The notes: generated by a model not told the origin, from the sequence alone. A stretch of 8,531 nucleotides of DNA from Parcubacteria group bacterium (GCA_013203565.1 JABMPZ010000086.1:1-8531), one strand, 5' to 3'; counted from the stretch's first letter, positions 1-6,842 are shown. Numbers and translations: made by a program.

Positions 1-461
1 CCAATTTCATTTACTGGAGCTGGTTCATTTTCAGCCATTTCCAAAACTAATTCTTTTATTCTATCAATGCCCGTATTCCCAGCAATCATTTTAGCGTCTT
101 TTTGATTAAGCTTAAACCCGTTATACTCTGGAGGATTATGTGAGGCAGTAATTTGTATGCCCCCATCATGGTTATAAAACCAGACAGAAAAATAGAAAAC
201 TGGGGTAGGCATTAAGCCAATATCAACAACTGAAGCCCCTTGCTCTGTAATTCCTTTTGTTACTGCCTTAAAAAGCTCTGGGGAAGACAAACGACCATCA
301 CGACTAACCACTATTTTAAGTGCTTTCTTATCTTTACTCTGCTCTTCAGAAAGAAAACAAACCAATGCTCTGCCAGTTAAATATGCTACTTGTTCATTGA
401 TTTCTTCAGGATAAATACCACGCATATCATAAGCACGGAAAATCTTTTGATTAATAGACAT
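1..461 (-). CDS. manB: Phosphomannomutase/phosphoglucomutase, N-terminal part (runs off the left edge)
   Basis: The 153 visible residues are the N-terminal domain of an alpha-D-phosphohexomutase, which interconverts hexose 1-phosphates and 6-phosphates for nucleotide-sugar, glycan and envelope synthesis in the cytoplasm. The start reads MSINQKIFRAYDMRGIYPEE, with the family's R-x-Y-D-x-R-G-I opening. VVSRDGRLSS follows at 51-60. The catalytic phosphoserine loop TASHNPPEYNGFK lies at 106-117, with the phosphate-carrying serine at residue 107. The metal-binding DGD-type loop, the sugar-binding domain and the C-terminal domain lie outside the window. The ATG at 459-461 is chosen because family similarity begins within a few residues of it and a good promoter lies just upstream (-10 at 499-504); no Shine-Dalgarno is seen. 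The gene is divergent from rpsF. The exact substrate (mannose or glucose phosphate) cannot be decided, so the symbol is a family-level guess. Confidence 0.9.
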   Translation of the reverse strand, partial: MSINQKIFRAYDMRGIYPEEINEQVAYLTGRALVCFLSEEQSKDKKALKIVVSRDGRLSSPELFKAVTKGITEQGASVVDIGLMPTPVFYFSVWFYNHDGGIQITASHNPPEYNGFKLNQKDAKMIAGNTGIDRIKELVLEMAENEPAPVNEI

Positions 462-498
462 AAAAATATATAATATTTATTTAGCTAACAATAGACTT

Positions 499-527
499 AT
501 TTTACCTAAAATCAGTTGACTTTTCAA
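499..527 (-). promoter_or_regulatory. sigma70-type promoter for the phosphohexomutase gene
   Basis: On the minus strand a -35 box TTGAAA (522-527) is followed after 17 bases by a -10 box TAAAAT (499-504). Predicted transcription starts near 492, giving a leader of about 30 bases before the ATG at 461. Both boxes are one mismatch from consensus with ideal spacing. The -35 directly abuts the -35 of the opposing rpsF promoter. Confidence 0.65.
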
Positions 528-543
528 GTTTTTTCTGTAAGAT
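516..543 (+). promoter_or_regulatory. sigma70-type promoter for the rpsF-ssb-rpsR operon
   Basis: A -35 box TTGACT (516-521) and a -10 box TAAGAT (538-543) are separated by 16 bases. The predicted start of transcription is around 550, so the leader before the rpsF ATG at 562 would be only about 12 bases. The GGAG at 544-547 lies upstream of that predicted start and probably does not act as a ribosome binding site. Confidence 0.6.
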
Positions 544-561
544 GGAGTTAATAACAAATAT

Positions 562-1053
562 ATGCTATACGAACTAACTTGTTTAATAAGCCCTGACTTG
601 AATGAAAATGAGGTTGCAGAATTTGCTGAAAAACTCTTAAAATTATTGTCTGAATCAGGGAAAATTATAAAAACAGAAAATCCGAAAAAAATACGGTTGA
701 GCTATAAAATAGAAAAGCAGACCAATGCTTTTATGTTAAGTTTTATCTTTGAAGCAGACCCAGATAAATTAGCATCCTTAAAAGTTAACCTTGATAAAGA
801 TAAGTCAGTAATACGATTTTTATTGATAAAAACAAAAATAGAAGAAGAAAGAAAAATCCCAGATAAAAGAGAACAAAAAACACCAGAAAGTGCAAAACCA
901 GAAAAAATTAAAACAACAAGACAAGCTAAAGACGATAAAAAAGAAATAAAGATTGACAAAAAATCTAAAAAAGTTGAAGATAAAGCCACAATGGAAAAAA
1001 TAGAAGAAGATCTAGACAAGATATTAGATTCCCCAAGTGATGAGAAGCTTTAA
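562..1053 (+). CDS. rpsF: Small ribosomal subunit protein bS6 with a long charged C-terminal tail
   Basis: This is ribosomal protein S6, which binds 16S rRNA in the platform of the 30S subunit as a partner of S18. Residues 1-93 form the ferredoxin-like S6 core: the first strand MLYELTCLISPDL, a GKIIKTE segment at 33-39, and a final strand SVIRFLLIKTK at 82-92, equivalent to the family's VLRHLVIRTK ending. Residues 94-163 are a Lys/Glu/Asp-rich, low-complexity, probably disordered tail, so the protein is well above the usual length of about 95-135 residues. It is first in the rpsF-ssb-rpsR order, which supports the call. The ATG gives a natural S6 N-terminus; the nearest GGAG is 14 bases upstream, which is too far for a typical site. 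Confidence 0.93.
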   Translation: MLYELTCLISPDLNENEVAEFAEKLLKLLSESGKIIKTENPKKIRLSYKIEKQTNAFMLSFIFEADPDKLASLKVNLDKDKSVIRFLLIKTKIEEERKIPDKREQKTPESAKPEKIKTTRQAKDDKKEIKIDKKSKKVEDKATMEKIEEDLDKILDSPSDEKL

Positions 1054-1080
1054 TCATAAATAAACATAAGAAAAAAACGT

Positions 1081-1716
1081 ATGAATCTAAATAAAACATT
1101 TGTTTTAGGAAACTTAACACGCGACCCAGAAAGAAGGGCTCTACCTTCAGGTCAACCAGTTTGTAATTTCTCAATTGCTACAAATCGTTTTTATACATCA
1201 AATGACGGACAAAAACAACAAGAAGCAGAATTCCATAATATAGTAGCATTCGGTAAAACAGCAGAAATTGCTTCACAATATCTAAAAAAGGGTGCATTAG
1301 CTTTAATTGAAGGCCGACTTAAAACAAGAACTTGGGATGATAAAGCAGGTGTTAAACACTACAAAACAGAGATAATAGCTGAACGATTACAGCTTCCACC
1401 AAGATCACTTGGCCAAACACAACCAACAAACAGTGATTTTATTCCACAACCTGCATCACAAACACAAACTGTAGCTCAACCACAAACCGCACAACCAGTA
1501 GCTCGACCAGCAACAATCCCAACTATCCAGCAAGATGATATCCCAGTAATAAACGAAGCAGGACAAACAGAAACACCAACACCAAAACCACCGCAAGTAG
1601 ACCACCCAACCCCAACAACACCAGTAGAAGAACCAAAACCAGAAGATAACAAACCACAAGATAACACACCAATACAAGACAACGAAGAGATAAGTGTAAA
1701 AGATATACCATTCTAA
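1081..1716 (+). CDS. ssb: Single-stranded DNA-binding protein
   Basis: SSB coats single-stranded DNA in replication, repair and recombination and recruits partner proteins through its C-terminal tip. Residues 1-105 are the OB fold: MNLNKTFVLGNLTRDPERR at the start, then SIATNRFY (31-38), EFHNIVAFGKTAEIASQYLKKG (50-71) and ALIEGRLKTRTWDD (74-87). Residues 106-198 form a Pro/Gln/Thr-rich disordered linker. The protein ends EEISVKDIPF, a variant of the conserved acidic DDDIPF tip that docks SSB-binding proteins. Its 211 residues are somewhat longer than E. coli SSB because of the linker. A DDIP motif also occurs inside the linker at 152-155. It lies 27 bases after rpsF and 5 bases before rpsR. 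No Shine-Dalgarno is visible, but family similarity begins directly at this ATG. Confidence 0.96.
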   Translation: MNLNKTFVLGNLTRDPERRALPSGQPVCNFSIATNRFYTSNDGQKQQEAEFHNIVAFGKTAEIASQYLKKGALALIEGRLKTRTWDDKAGVKHYKTEIIAERLQLPPRSLGQTQPTNSDFIPQPASQTQTVAQPQTAQPVARPATIPTIQQDDIPVINEAGQTETPTPKPPQVDHPTPTTPVEEPKPEDNKPQDNTPIQDNEEISVKDIPF

Positions 1717-1721
1717 AATAT

Positions 1722-1919
1722 ATGCATTGTCAATTCTGCCAAAAAGGCAAAAAATTAGTTGATTTCAAAGAAACTGCGAGCCTAACTCGCATTCTTTCAG
1801 CTGGAGGGAAAATAAAGAGCAGGACAAAAACAGGACTGTGCGCACAACATCAAAGAAACGCAACAAAAGCAGTAAAAAGAGCAAGGTATATGGGTCTTTT
1901 ACCATACACAAAAGAGTAA
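1722..1919 (+). CDS. rpsR: Small ribosomal subunit protein bS18
   Basis: S18 binds the 30S platform together with S6. The 65-residue protein is close to the minimal S18 core. Diagnostic segments are DFKETASLTRILSAGGKI (14-31), RTKTGLCAQHQR (34-45) and a RARYMGLLPYT ending. It has the metal-binding form of S18, with C3-x2-C6 near the N-terminus and C40-x2-H43 later, probably holding zinc. The basic N-terminal extension found in many bacterial S18 proteins is absent, as the CxxC begins at residue 3. The ATG follows the ssb stop by only five bases, so translation is probably coupled or depends on the ssb message; no Shine-Dalgarno is evident. In many bacteria rplI (bL9) follows next. Here the operon stops at a terminator. 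Confidence 0.95.
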   Translation: MHCQFCQKGKKLVDFKETASLTRILSAGGKIKSRTKTGLCAQHQRNATKAVKRARYMGLLPYTKE

Positions 1920-1936
1920 ACACAAACTAATATTGT

Positions 1937-1971
1937 AAACAAAAATCTACCCGCAAAGGTAGTTTTTGTTT
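1937..1971. terminator. Bidirectional hairpin terminator between convergent rpsR and recA
   Basis: The stem pairs AAACAAAAA (1937-1945) with TTTTTGTTT (1963-1971), and CTACC (1947-1951) with GGTAG (1958-1962). There is one bulged T at 1946 and a six-base CGCAAA loop. Read on either strand, the GC part of the stem is followed by a T-rich arm. It can therefore end rpsF-ssb-rpsR transcripts on the plus strand and ftsK-recA transcripts on the minus strand. Confidence 0.8.
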
Positions 1972-1985
1972 ATTCATAAATAAAA

Positions 1986-2018
1986 ATTGGTCTAAAATTG
2001 GTCTAATTATTGGTCTAA
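1986..2018. repeat. Three copies of a 10-bp unit just after the recA stop
   Basis: ATTGGTCTAA occurs at 1986-1995, 1997-2006 and 2009-2018 (TTAGACCAAT on the recA strand), with periods of 11 and 12 bases. It lies between the recA stop codon and the shared terminator, so it would form part of the recA 3' untranslated region. The spacing is close to one DNA helical turn. No function can be assigned. Confidence 0.8.
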
Positions 2019-2022
2019 AAAT

Positions 2023-4443
2023 TTATTTCTCTTCTTTCATTGCTTCGGTAATGTCTTTTTTTATTTCTTTTTCTACTGGCTTGTTTTCTTTTAAAAAGTT
2101 TTTGGCTCCGTCTATTCCTTGGCCGAGCTTTGTGTCTTTATAGTTAAACCAACTCCCTGATTTTTGAACAACTCCATACTTTAATCCCGTATTTACAATA
2201 TCAGCTGTTCTGGAAATACCTTCATTCCAATAAATATCAAACTCTACACTCTTAAATGGAGCTGCTACTTTATTCTTAACAACTTTTGCACGAATACGAG
2301 AACCAATAATCTGGTCTCCTTTTTTTATTTGTGCCACGCGACTTAACTGAATTCTAACGGAAGAATAGAATTTCAGAGCCATACCCCCTGGGGTCGTAAT
2401 TGGGGAGCCGAAGATCACACCGATCTTCATCCTTGTTTGGTTTAAGAATATAACAATAGTGTTTGTTTGTGAAATAATGGCAGCTAATTTCCTCATTGCT
2501 TGTGAAAGAAGCCGTGCTTGACGACCCATATGTACATCGCCTATTTCCCCCTCTACCTCGGCTTTGGGTGTTAGGGCGGCCACAGAGTCCACTACAATGG
2601 CATCTATTGCCTTACTTCTTACTAATGCCTCAACTATTTGCAAGGCCTGCTCTCCTGAATCAGGTTGTGAAATTAAAAGCGTGTTTGTGTCAACTCCAAT
2701 CTTTTTGGCATAATCCGGATCCATAGCATGCTCTGCATCAATAAAAGCGCAATTACCTCCCTTCTTTTGGGCTTCTGCTAAAATATGTAGCGCCTGAGTT
2801 GTATTATGATTTACAAAACCATTACCACAAAAAGTGGCATTAGAAGGAACAGTAAAATCCATAACATGTGATAAAGATTTTTCAGTTGATACAACTTTAT
2901 CCCAAAAAAAGCCGAGATTATAAAAAAATTCTAAATCCTGATATTCGGGTAAATCGCAAGCATCAGAAAATCTTTTTAATATCCTTTTTAATCTCTCATA
3001 GCTAAAATTACAACACCTTGTACCTCCAGGAATATAATCATTAAAAAGATTCCAGTCTGCACGATTAGTGCCTCTAATTTTATCTTGATAAATCTCTAAA
3101 AACTTCTTAAATTTTTTATTAAGGTTAGGAATAGTATCCTTATTTGTTTGAATATGTTTTGTGCTTAAGAAGGAATTTTTTAATTTTTCTTGTTTTGTTT
3201 TTGTGATAAAACCAATATCTTTTGCAAAAATTCTTTTATCTTTTTGTCCATCAATATAAAGATTATAGTAATAACGATTATAAACTTTATTATAGCGAAC
3301 ACGAATCTTGCTGACTATTCCAAAATTCAATAAAATAATTTGTATCTGTTTGATTAATTTTTCAGACTTGGAACAATACTCTATTCCATAACAAGACTTC
3401 CAACCCTTTCTAGCTACACCACCATCACATTCAAATAAAGCTTTTAAAAAACTGGCTACAATTTTTTTTGGAGAACAAAGAATAGACCAAGGAATTTCCT
3501 TGCCTCCGGCCTTAGACCAACTCACTCCTGCATAATATAAAAAAGCCCGAGCTTTTACATTATCTACTCTAAATGCTTCTGTACTTACAGTGCGTTTATC
3601 TTTTGTTATTCTTGGTTTTTCATTAAATATTTCTTTGCAAATTTTAATAAATTCACCCTTACTTTCCTTGTTCGCTATTGTGACATTTATTTTACCTTTA
3701 TTATATCCTGTATTCGTACACGTGCCATCACCTATCATATAACCCATAATCTTTGCCATTGATTCTGTTATTTGAAAATTCTGAAAATCTTTCTTGGAAG
3801 TATTATTTTTAAGTTTCATTTTAGGCCAAATTTTTGTATCAAAATCAGAAAGATTAACTCCCTTACCAAAACATTTTTGCCCTCTTTGAATTGCAATAAA
3901 ATCAGTTTCTTGTAAACTATCTAACCGTCTAAAAATATAATTACCATCTTCATTTATAACTCTAATCCTATGGTTAACTGTACCTTCTATTTCGTAACCA
4001 TAATTGGTTTTTATTTTTATAGTTGGCTTTAAGCCACCATTATAAAAATGACTTGTTTTTTCATAACAATGCTCAGAGTGTACAAAAACTTCTTTTTTCT
4101 GAAACTCAGGAATCTGTGAATCACCAAAAGAACTAATGGGAAGCATTCCTAACTCTGAAAAAATTACTGTGTCAGATTTAACACATTTACCGCTCGATTC
4201 ACTTCCATAAATCTCAATTATTCTGCCTCTTGGAACACCTCCTACTCCTAATGCAGAGTCCAAAGCAATACTGCCAGTTGAAACACTATCAACAGCTACT
4301 TTTCTAATTCCGCTCAATTGCATAATAGACCCCTCGCCAAACCTTTCTTGTATTTCAGATAAGGCCTCTTCTAGATTTTTTGCTTTCTCTTCAACTGCTT
4401 TATCTTGTTTCTGCTCTTGTTTTTGATCCTTTTCTTTCGGCAT
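2023..4443 (-). CDS. recA: Recombinase RecA precursor interrupted by an intein
   Basis: RecA forms the ATP-dependent nucleoprotein filament for homologous pairing, strand exchange and, where present, SOS signalling. The 806-residue precursor is RecA 1-86, an intein at 87-547 and RecA 548-806. Spliced RecA would be 345 residues, the normal family length. The N-extein ends in GSESSGK and the C-extein begins TT, so splicing restores a GSESSGKTT Walker A loop. In spliced numbering, FIDAEHA carries the catalytic Glu at 110 and AIVVDSVAAL is Walker B with Asp 158. The L1 region is EGEIGDVHMGRQARLLSQA. The L2 loop reads FGSPITTPGG, with Ile where most RecA proteins have Glu. The C-terminus has a Lys/Glu-rich tail. 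The gene follows ftsK by 28 bases on the same strand and probably shares its transcript. No SOS-type box and no Shine-Dalgarno were recognised. Active RecA should depend on splicing. Confidence 0.96.
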   Translation of the reverse strand: MPKEKDQKQEQKQDKAVEEKAKNLEEALSEIQERFGEGSIMQLSGIRKVAVDSVSTGSIALDSALGVGGVPRGRIIEIYGSESSGKCVKSDTVIFSELGMLPISSFGDSQIPEFQKKEVFVHSEHCYEKTSHFYNGGLKPTIKIKTNYGYEIEGTVNHRIRVINEDGNYIFRRLDSLQETDFIAIQRGQKCFGKGVNLSDFDTKIWPKMKLKNNTSKKDFQNFQITESMAKIMGYMIGDGTCTNTGYNKGKINVTIANKESKGEFIKICKEIFNEKPRITKDKRTVSTEAFRVDNVKARAFLYYAGVSWSKAGGKEIPWSILCSPKKIVASFLKALFECDGGVARKGWKSCYGIEYCSKSEKLIKQIQIILLNFGIVSKIRVRYNKVYNRYYYNLYIDGQKDKRIFAKDIGFITKTKQEKLKNSFLSTKHIQTNKDTIPNLNKKFKKFLEIYQDKIRGTNRADWNLFNDYIPGGTRCCNFSYERLKRILKRFSDACDLPEYQDLEFFYNLGFFWDKVVSTEKSLSHVMDFTVPSNATFCGNGFVNHNTTQALHILAEAQKKGGNCAFIDAEHAMDPDYAKKIGVDTNTLLISQPDSGEQALQIVEALVRSKAIDAIVVDSVAALTPKAEVEGEIGDVHMGRQARLLSQAMRKLAAIISQTNTIVIFLNQTRMKIGVIFGSPITTPGGMALKFYSSVRIQLSRVAQIKKGDQIIGSRIRAKVVKNKVAAPFKSVEFDIYWNEGISRTADIVNTGLKYGVVQKSGSWFNYKDTKLGQGIDGAKNFLKENKPVEKEIKKDITEAMKEEK
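2803..4185 (-). mobile_element. Intein with LAGLIDADG homing endonuclease, inserted in the RecA Walker A loop
   Basis: The in-frame 461-codon insertion starts with Cys1 (CVKSDTVIF, block A) and ends with His460-Asn461, followed by Thr +1 of the host protein. This is a class 1 intein using Cys, Asn and Thr as splicing residues. Block B is TVNH at 69-72. The endonuclease motifs are GYMIGDGT (148-155, Asp153) and KALFECDGG (248-256, Asp254). A block D-like GGKEIPWSI lies between them, at 227-235. Both catalytic-motif aspartates are present, so the endonuclease may be active. Block F/G is DFTVPSNATFCGNGF then VNHN; the block F His seen in many inteins appears to be Ala450. The DNA is visibly more AT-rich than the exteins: 20-27% GC in three sampled 60-base lines, against 42-57% in two extein lines. 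The reading frame is open throughout with no decay. The boundaries are exact because the extein join restores conserved RecA sequence. Confidence 0.95.
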
Positions 4444-4471
4444 ATATGTTATTTATTGATTAATAATAAAT

Positions 4472-6781
4472 TTAACTCTGTTCAAACTCTAAATCACTTG
4501 GGTCTTGGAAGCCGTCTTTGTCTGGCTGTGTTTCATCACTTGTGGCTTGTGTTAAAATATCTCTTGGTTTTGAGCCATCAGCCGAACCAACAACTCCATT
4601 CTCTTCAAGCATATCAAGTATTCTGGCTGCCCTGGCGTAACCAACTTGCAACCGTCTTTGCAAAAGAGAAGCAGACGCTTTTTGATATTGCAAAACAATC
4701 TCCTTTGCTTCATCATAAAGCTCATCAGGAGCTGAAAAGTTAACAATATCACCTTCATTTGCTTTTCCATTTCCGGTTCTTGCAACACCATCTCTTGGTT
4801 CGCCATCTTCTTGTTCTTTTTCTTCTAAATCCTCCATTACTTCAGCAATATTCTCTTTATTAATAAAATCAACTGCTTTCTTTATCTCAGGACTTGAAAC
4901 AAAACTACCTTGTATTCTTTTTGGTCTTGAGAATTCAGATGAAAGAAACAGCATATCCCCTTTGCCTAATAGTTTCTCTGCACCAGAACAATCTAAAATG
5001 GTTCTTGAATCAATCTGACTTGCAACCTGAAAAGCAATCCTTGAAGTAATGTTTGCCTTAATTAAGCCAGTAATTACCTCAACAGACGGTCGTTGAGTTG
5101 CTAATATAAGGTGGATGCCAACAGCTCGGGCTAACTGACTTAAACGAACAACTGATGCTTCTACTTCTTTTCCTTTTGCCATCATTAAATCAGCTAACTC
5201 ATCAACAATAACTACAATGTATGGCAGTTCTTCAAAACCCTTTTCTTTTTTCTTTGGCTTTTTTTCCAAATCATCATTATATGTTCTAATATCTCTTGCG
5301 CCGAACTGACTTAAAACATCAAACCTTCTTTCCATTTCGCCAACCAACCAATTTAAAGCATTCACTGCTTTCCTGGCATTCAGGATAACAGGAGTTAATA
5401 AATGAGGCAATTCTCTATAAACAGGAAATTCTACTCTTTTTGGGTCAATAAGTATAAATCTTAATCTCTTTGGAGAATTCCTTGCAATTAAACTTACAAT
5501 TAAAGAATTAAGACAAATTGTTTTACCGCTCCCAGTTGCCCCAGCTACTAAAAGGTGTGGCATCCTATTTAAATCAGCTAACATAGCATTACCCATTACA
5601 TCAAGACCCAAGCCCATCACTAAGTGACCTGCTACTGTTTGAAACTCGTTTCTGGCCATAATAGTGCCTAACTTTACTTTTGCTTTTATTTTATTCGGAA
5701 CCTCAACACCAACTAATGACTTTCCTGGAATAGGGGCTTCAATTCTAATTGGATGAGCTGCTAAACTTAAAGCTAAATCATTATTCAAAGTAGTAATTTT
5801 AGAAAGCTTAACACCTTCAGCTGGTTTTAATGTATATTGAGCAACAGTAGGTCCTGTATTTATTTCTGCCATTTCAACAGAAATGCCAAAATTAGCAAAT
5901 GTTTTTTGAATAATGGCTGCGTTATAGTTAGTGTCTCCACTTGACGCTTTTTCTTCTTTTATATCAAACAATTCAATAGGAGGTCTATTGTATCCATCAT
6001 TACCAATGGATTTACTAGGTGCCTCAAGGGGTTTTTGTTTCGGCTCTTCTTCTTTTTTCGGTGTTAATGGTTTTGTTATAGCAGAAAAAATAGATTTCTT
6101 TTTAGGTAAATCAATTGACTTAATCTCAAGCTTTGGTTTCTTCTCAACAACAGGATCAATAATAGCTTCTTTTTCATCAATTGTTTCAACATCTTTTTCC
6201 ATTTTCAATGGTTTTGGTTTTTTCTCTCCTTTTGGTAGAAAATCCCAAGACACTAAAACACCTATCAAAACAAACGCAGAAAATACAACAAAACTCACAG
6301 ACAAACCAAAGTATGTTAGTATGGGCCAACTAACTATTTTACCAACCCATCCACCATTCATAGCCCCTATGTCCCGTGAAGCTAAGATACCAGAAATTCC
6401 CATAGCTAAAAAGATTGTAGAGACCAACATCGGAGCTACTACTCTTTTTTTCTGTGGCTTTATTAAAATAAAACCACCCAAAACAAACAAGAATGGAGTG
6501 GCATAAGCAGTATTACCAACAATAGAACGCAAAACATTAAGAAAACCCTCACCTCCGGAACCTGCCCTATCAAAAAAAGAAAAAACAACAATAGCGCCAA
6601 TAACCATCATAAAAACAGCGCCTATCCATCTTTTCACTCTTGATGTTACAATAGGAGTTTTTTCTTTCTGAAACTTTGCTTTCCTATTCTTGGGCTGAAC
6701 AGATTTCTTCCCTTTCCCATTTCTATTCTTTCCATTACCAACAGGACCCGAAGCATTAGATTTTTTCTTTTTCTTAGCCAT
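4472..6781 (-). CDS. ftsK: DNA translocase FtsK/SpoIIIE
   Basis: FtsK is a septum-anchored ATPase that pumps chromosome DNA during division and chromosome-dimer resolution. The 769 residues show a complete family layout. A basic N-terminus (1-50) precedes four membrane segments near 51-70, 93-107, 113-134 and 156-178. A Lys/Glu/Pro-rich linker covers about 182-280. The translocase alpha domain (about 285-370) includes NTGPTVAQYTLKP. In the motor, Walker A is GATGSGKT (414-421) and Walker B is VVIVDELADLMM (523-534), followed by HLILATQRPSVEVITGLIKA (557-576). A C-terminal winged-helix gamma domain lies at about 686-742 (YARAARILDMLEENGVV), the part that reads orienting DNA sequences in characterised FtsK. 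The linker is short compared with E. coli FtsK. The gene starts beneath an extended -10 promoter and leads into recA. The N-terminus MAKKKKK fits the chosen ATG; no Shine-Dalgarno is seen. Confidence 0.97.
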   Translation of the reverse strand: MAKKKKKSNASGPVGNGKNRNGKGKKSVQPKNRKAKFQKEKTPIVTSRVKRWIGAVFMMVIGAIVVFSFFDRAGSGGEGFLNVLRSIVGNTAYATPFLFVLGGFILIKPQKKRVVAPMLVSTIFLAMGISGILASRDIGAMNGGWVGKIVSWPILTYFGLSVSFVVFSAFVLIGVLVSWDFLPKGEKKPKPLKMEKDVETIDEKEAIIDPVVEKKPKLEIKSIDLPKKKSIFSAITKPLTPKKEEEPKQKPLEAPSKSIGNDGYNRPPIELFDIKEEKASSGDTNYNAAIIQKTFANFGISVEMAEINTGPTVAQYTLKPAEGVKLSKITTLNNDLALSLAAHPIRIEAPIPGKSLVGVEVPNKIKAKVKLGTIMARNEFQTVAGHLVMGLGLDVMGNAMLADLNRMPHLLVAGATGSGKTICLNSLIVSLIARNSPKRLRFILIDPKRVEFPVYRELPHLLTPVILNARKAVNALNWLVGEMERRFDVLSQFGARDIRTYNDDLEKKPKKKEKGFEELPYIVVIVDELADLMMAKGKEVEASVVRLSQLARAVGIHLILATQRPSVEVITGLIKANITSRIAFQVASQIDSRTILDCSGAEKLLGKGDMLFLSSEFSRPKRIQGSFVSSPEIKKAVDFINKENIAEVMEDLEEKEQEDGEPRDGVARTGNGKANEGDIVNFSAPDELYDEAKEIVLQYQKASASLLQRRLQVGYARAARILDMLEENGVVGSADGSKPRDILTQATSDETQPDKDGFQDPSDLEFEQS

Positions 6782-6812
6782 TGATATATTAAAATAGTTT
6801 AAACTTGGCTTA

Positions 6813-6842
6813 ATTTTAGCATAAAAAAACTACTTAAAGCAA
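6813..6842 (-). promoter_or_regulatory. Extended -10 promoter for ftsK-recA
   Basis: On the minus strand TTGCTT (-35, 6837-6842) is followed after 18 bases by TAAAAT (-10, 6813-6818). The -10 is preceded directly by TGC, which makes a perfect extended -10 (TGnTAAAAT). The expected leader to the ftsK ATG at 6781 is about 25 bases. The same promoter is repeated in front of the antitoxin gene. Confidence 0.7.

Noticed and set aside
702..1019. A minus-strand frame opposite rpsF, and several opposite the ssb linker (1456-1711)
   Set aside because: Low-complexity Lys/Glu and Pro/Gln/Thr codons produce long Ser/Phe/Leu and Trp/Cys/Val frames on the other strand. The products are repetitive and unlike any protein family.
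4444..4500. A separate recA promoter (TTGAAC at the end of ftsK)
   Set aside because: No -10 box better than a weak TAATCA lies at proper spacing, and no SOS-type operator is visible. Cotranscription with ftsK is the simpler reading.
4405..4743. A 112-codon plus-strand frame across the ftsK-recA junction
   Set aside because: It overlaps the certain 3' end of ftsK and 5' end of recA on the opposite strand, and its composition is that of an antisense shadow.
5931..6506. A 191-codon open frame on the plus strand opposite ftsK
   Set aside because: It is antisense to the linker and membrane-segment part of ftsK. Its Ser/Phe/Ile-rich product mirrors ftsK codons, resembles no family, and has no promoter or ribosome binding site.
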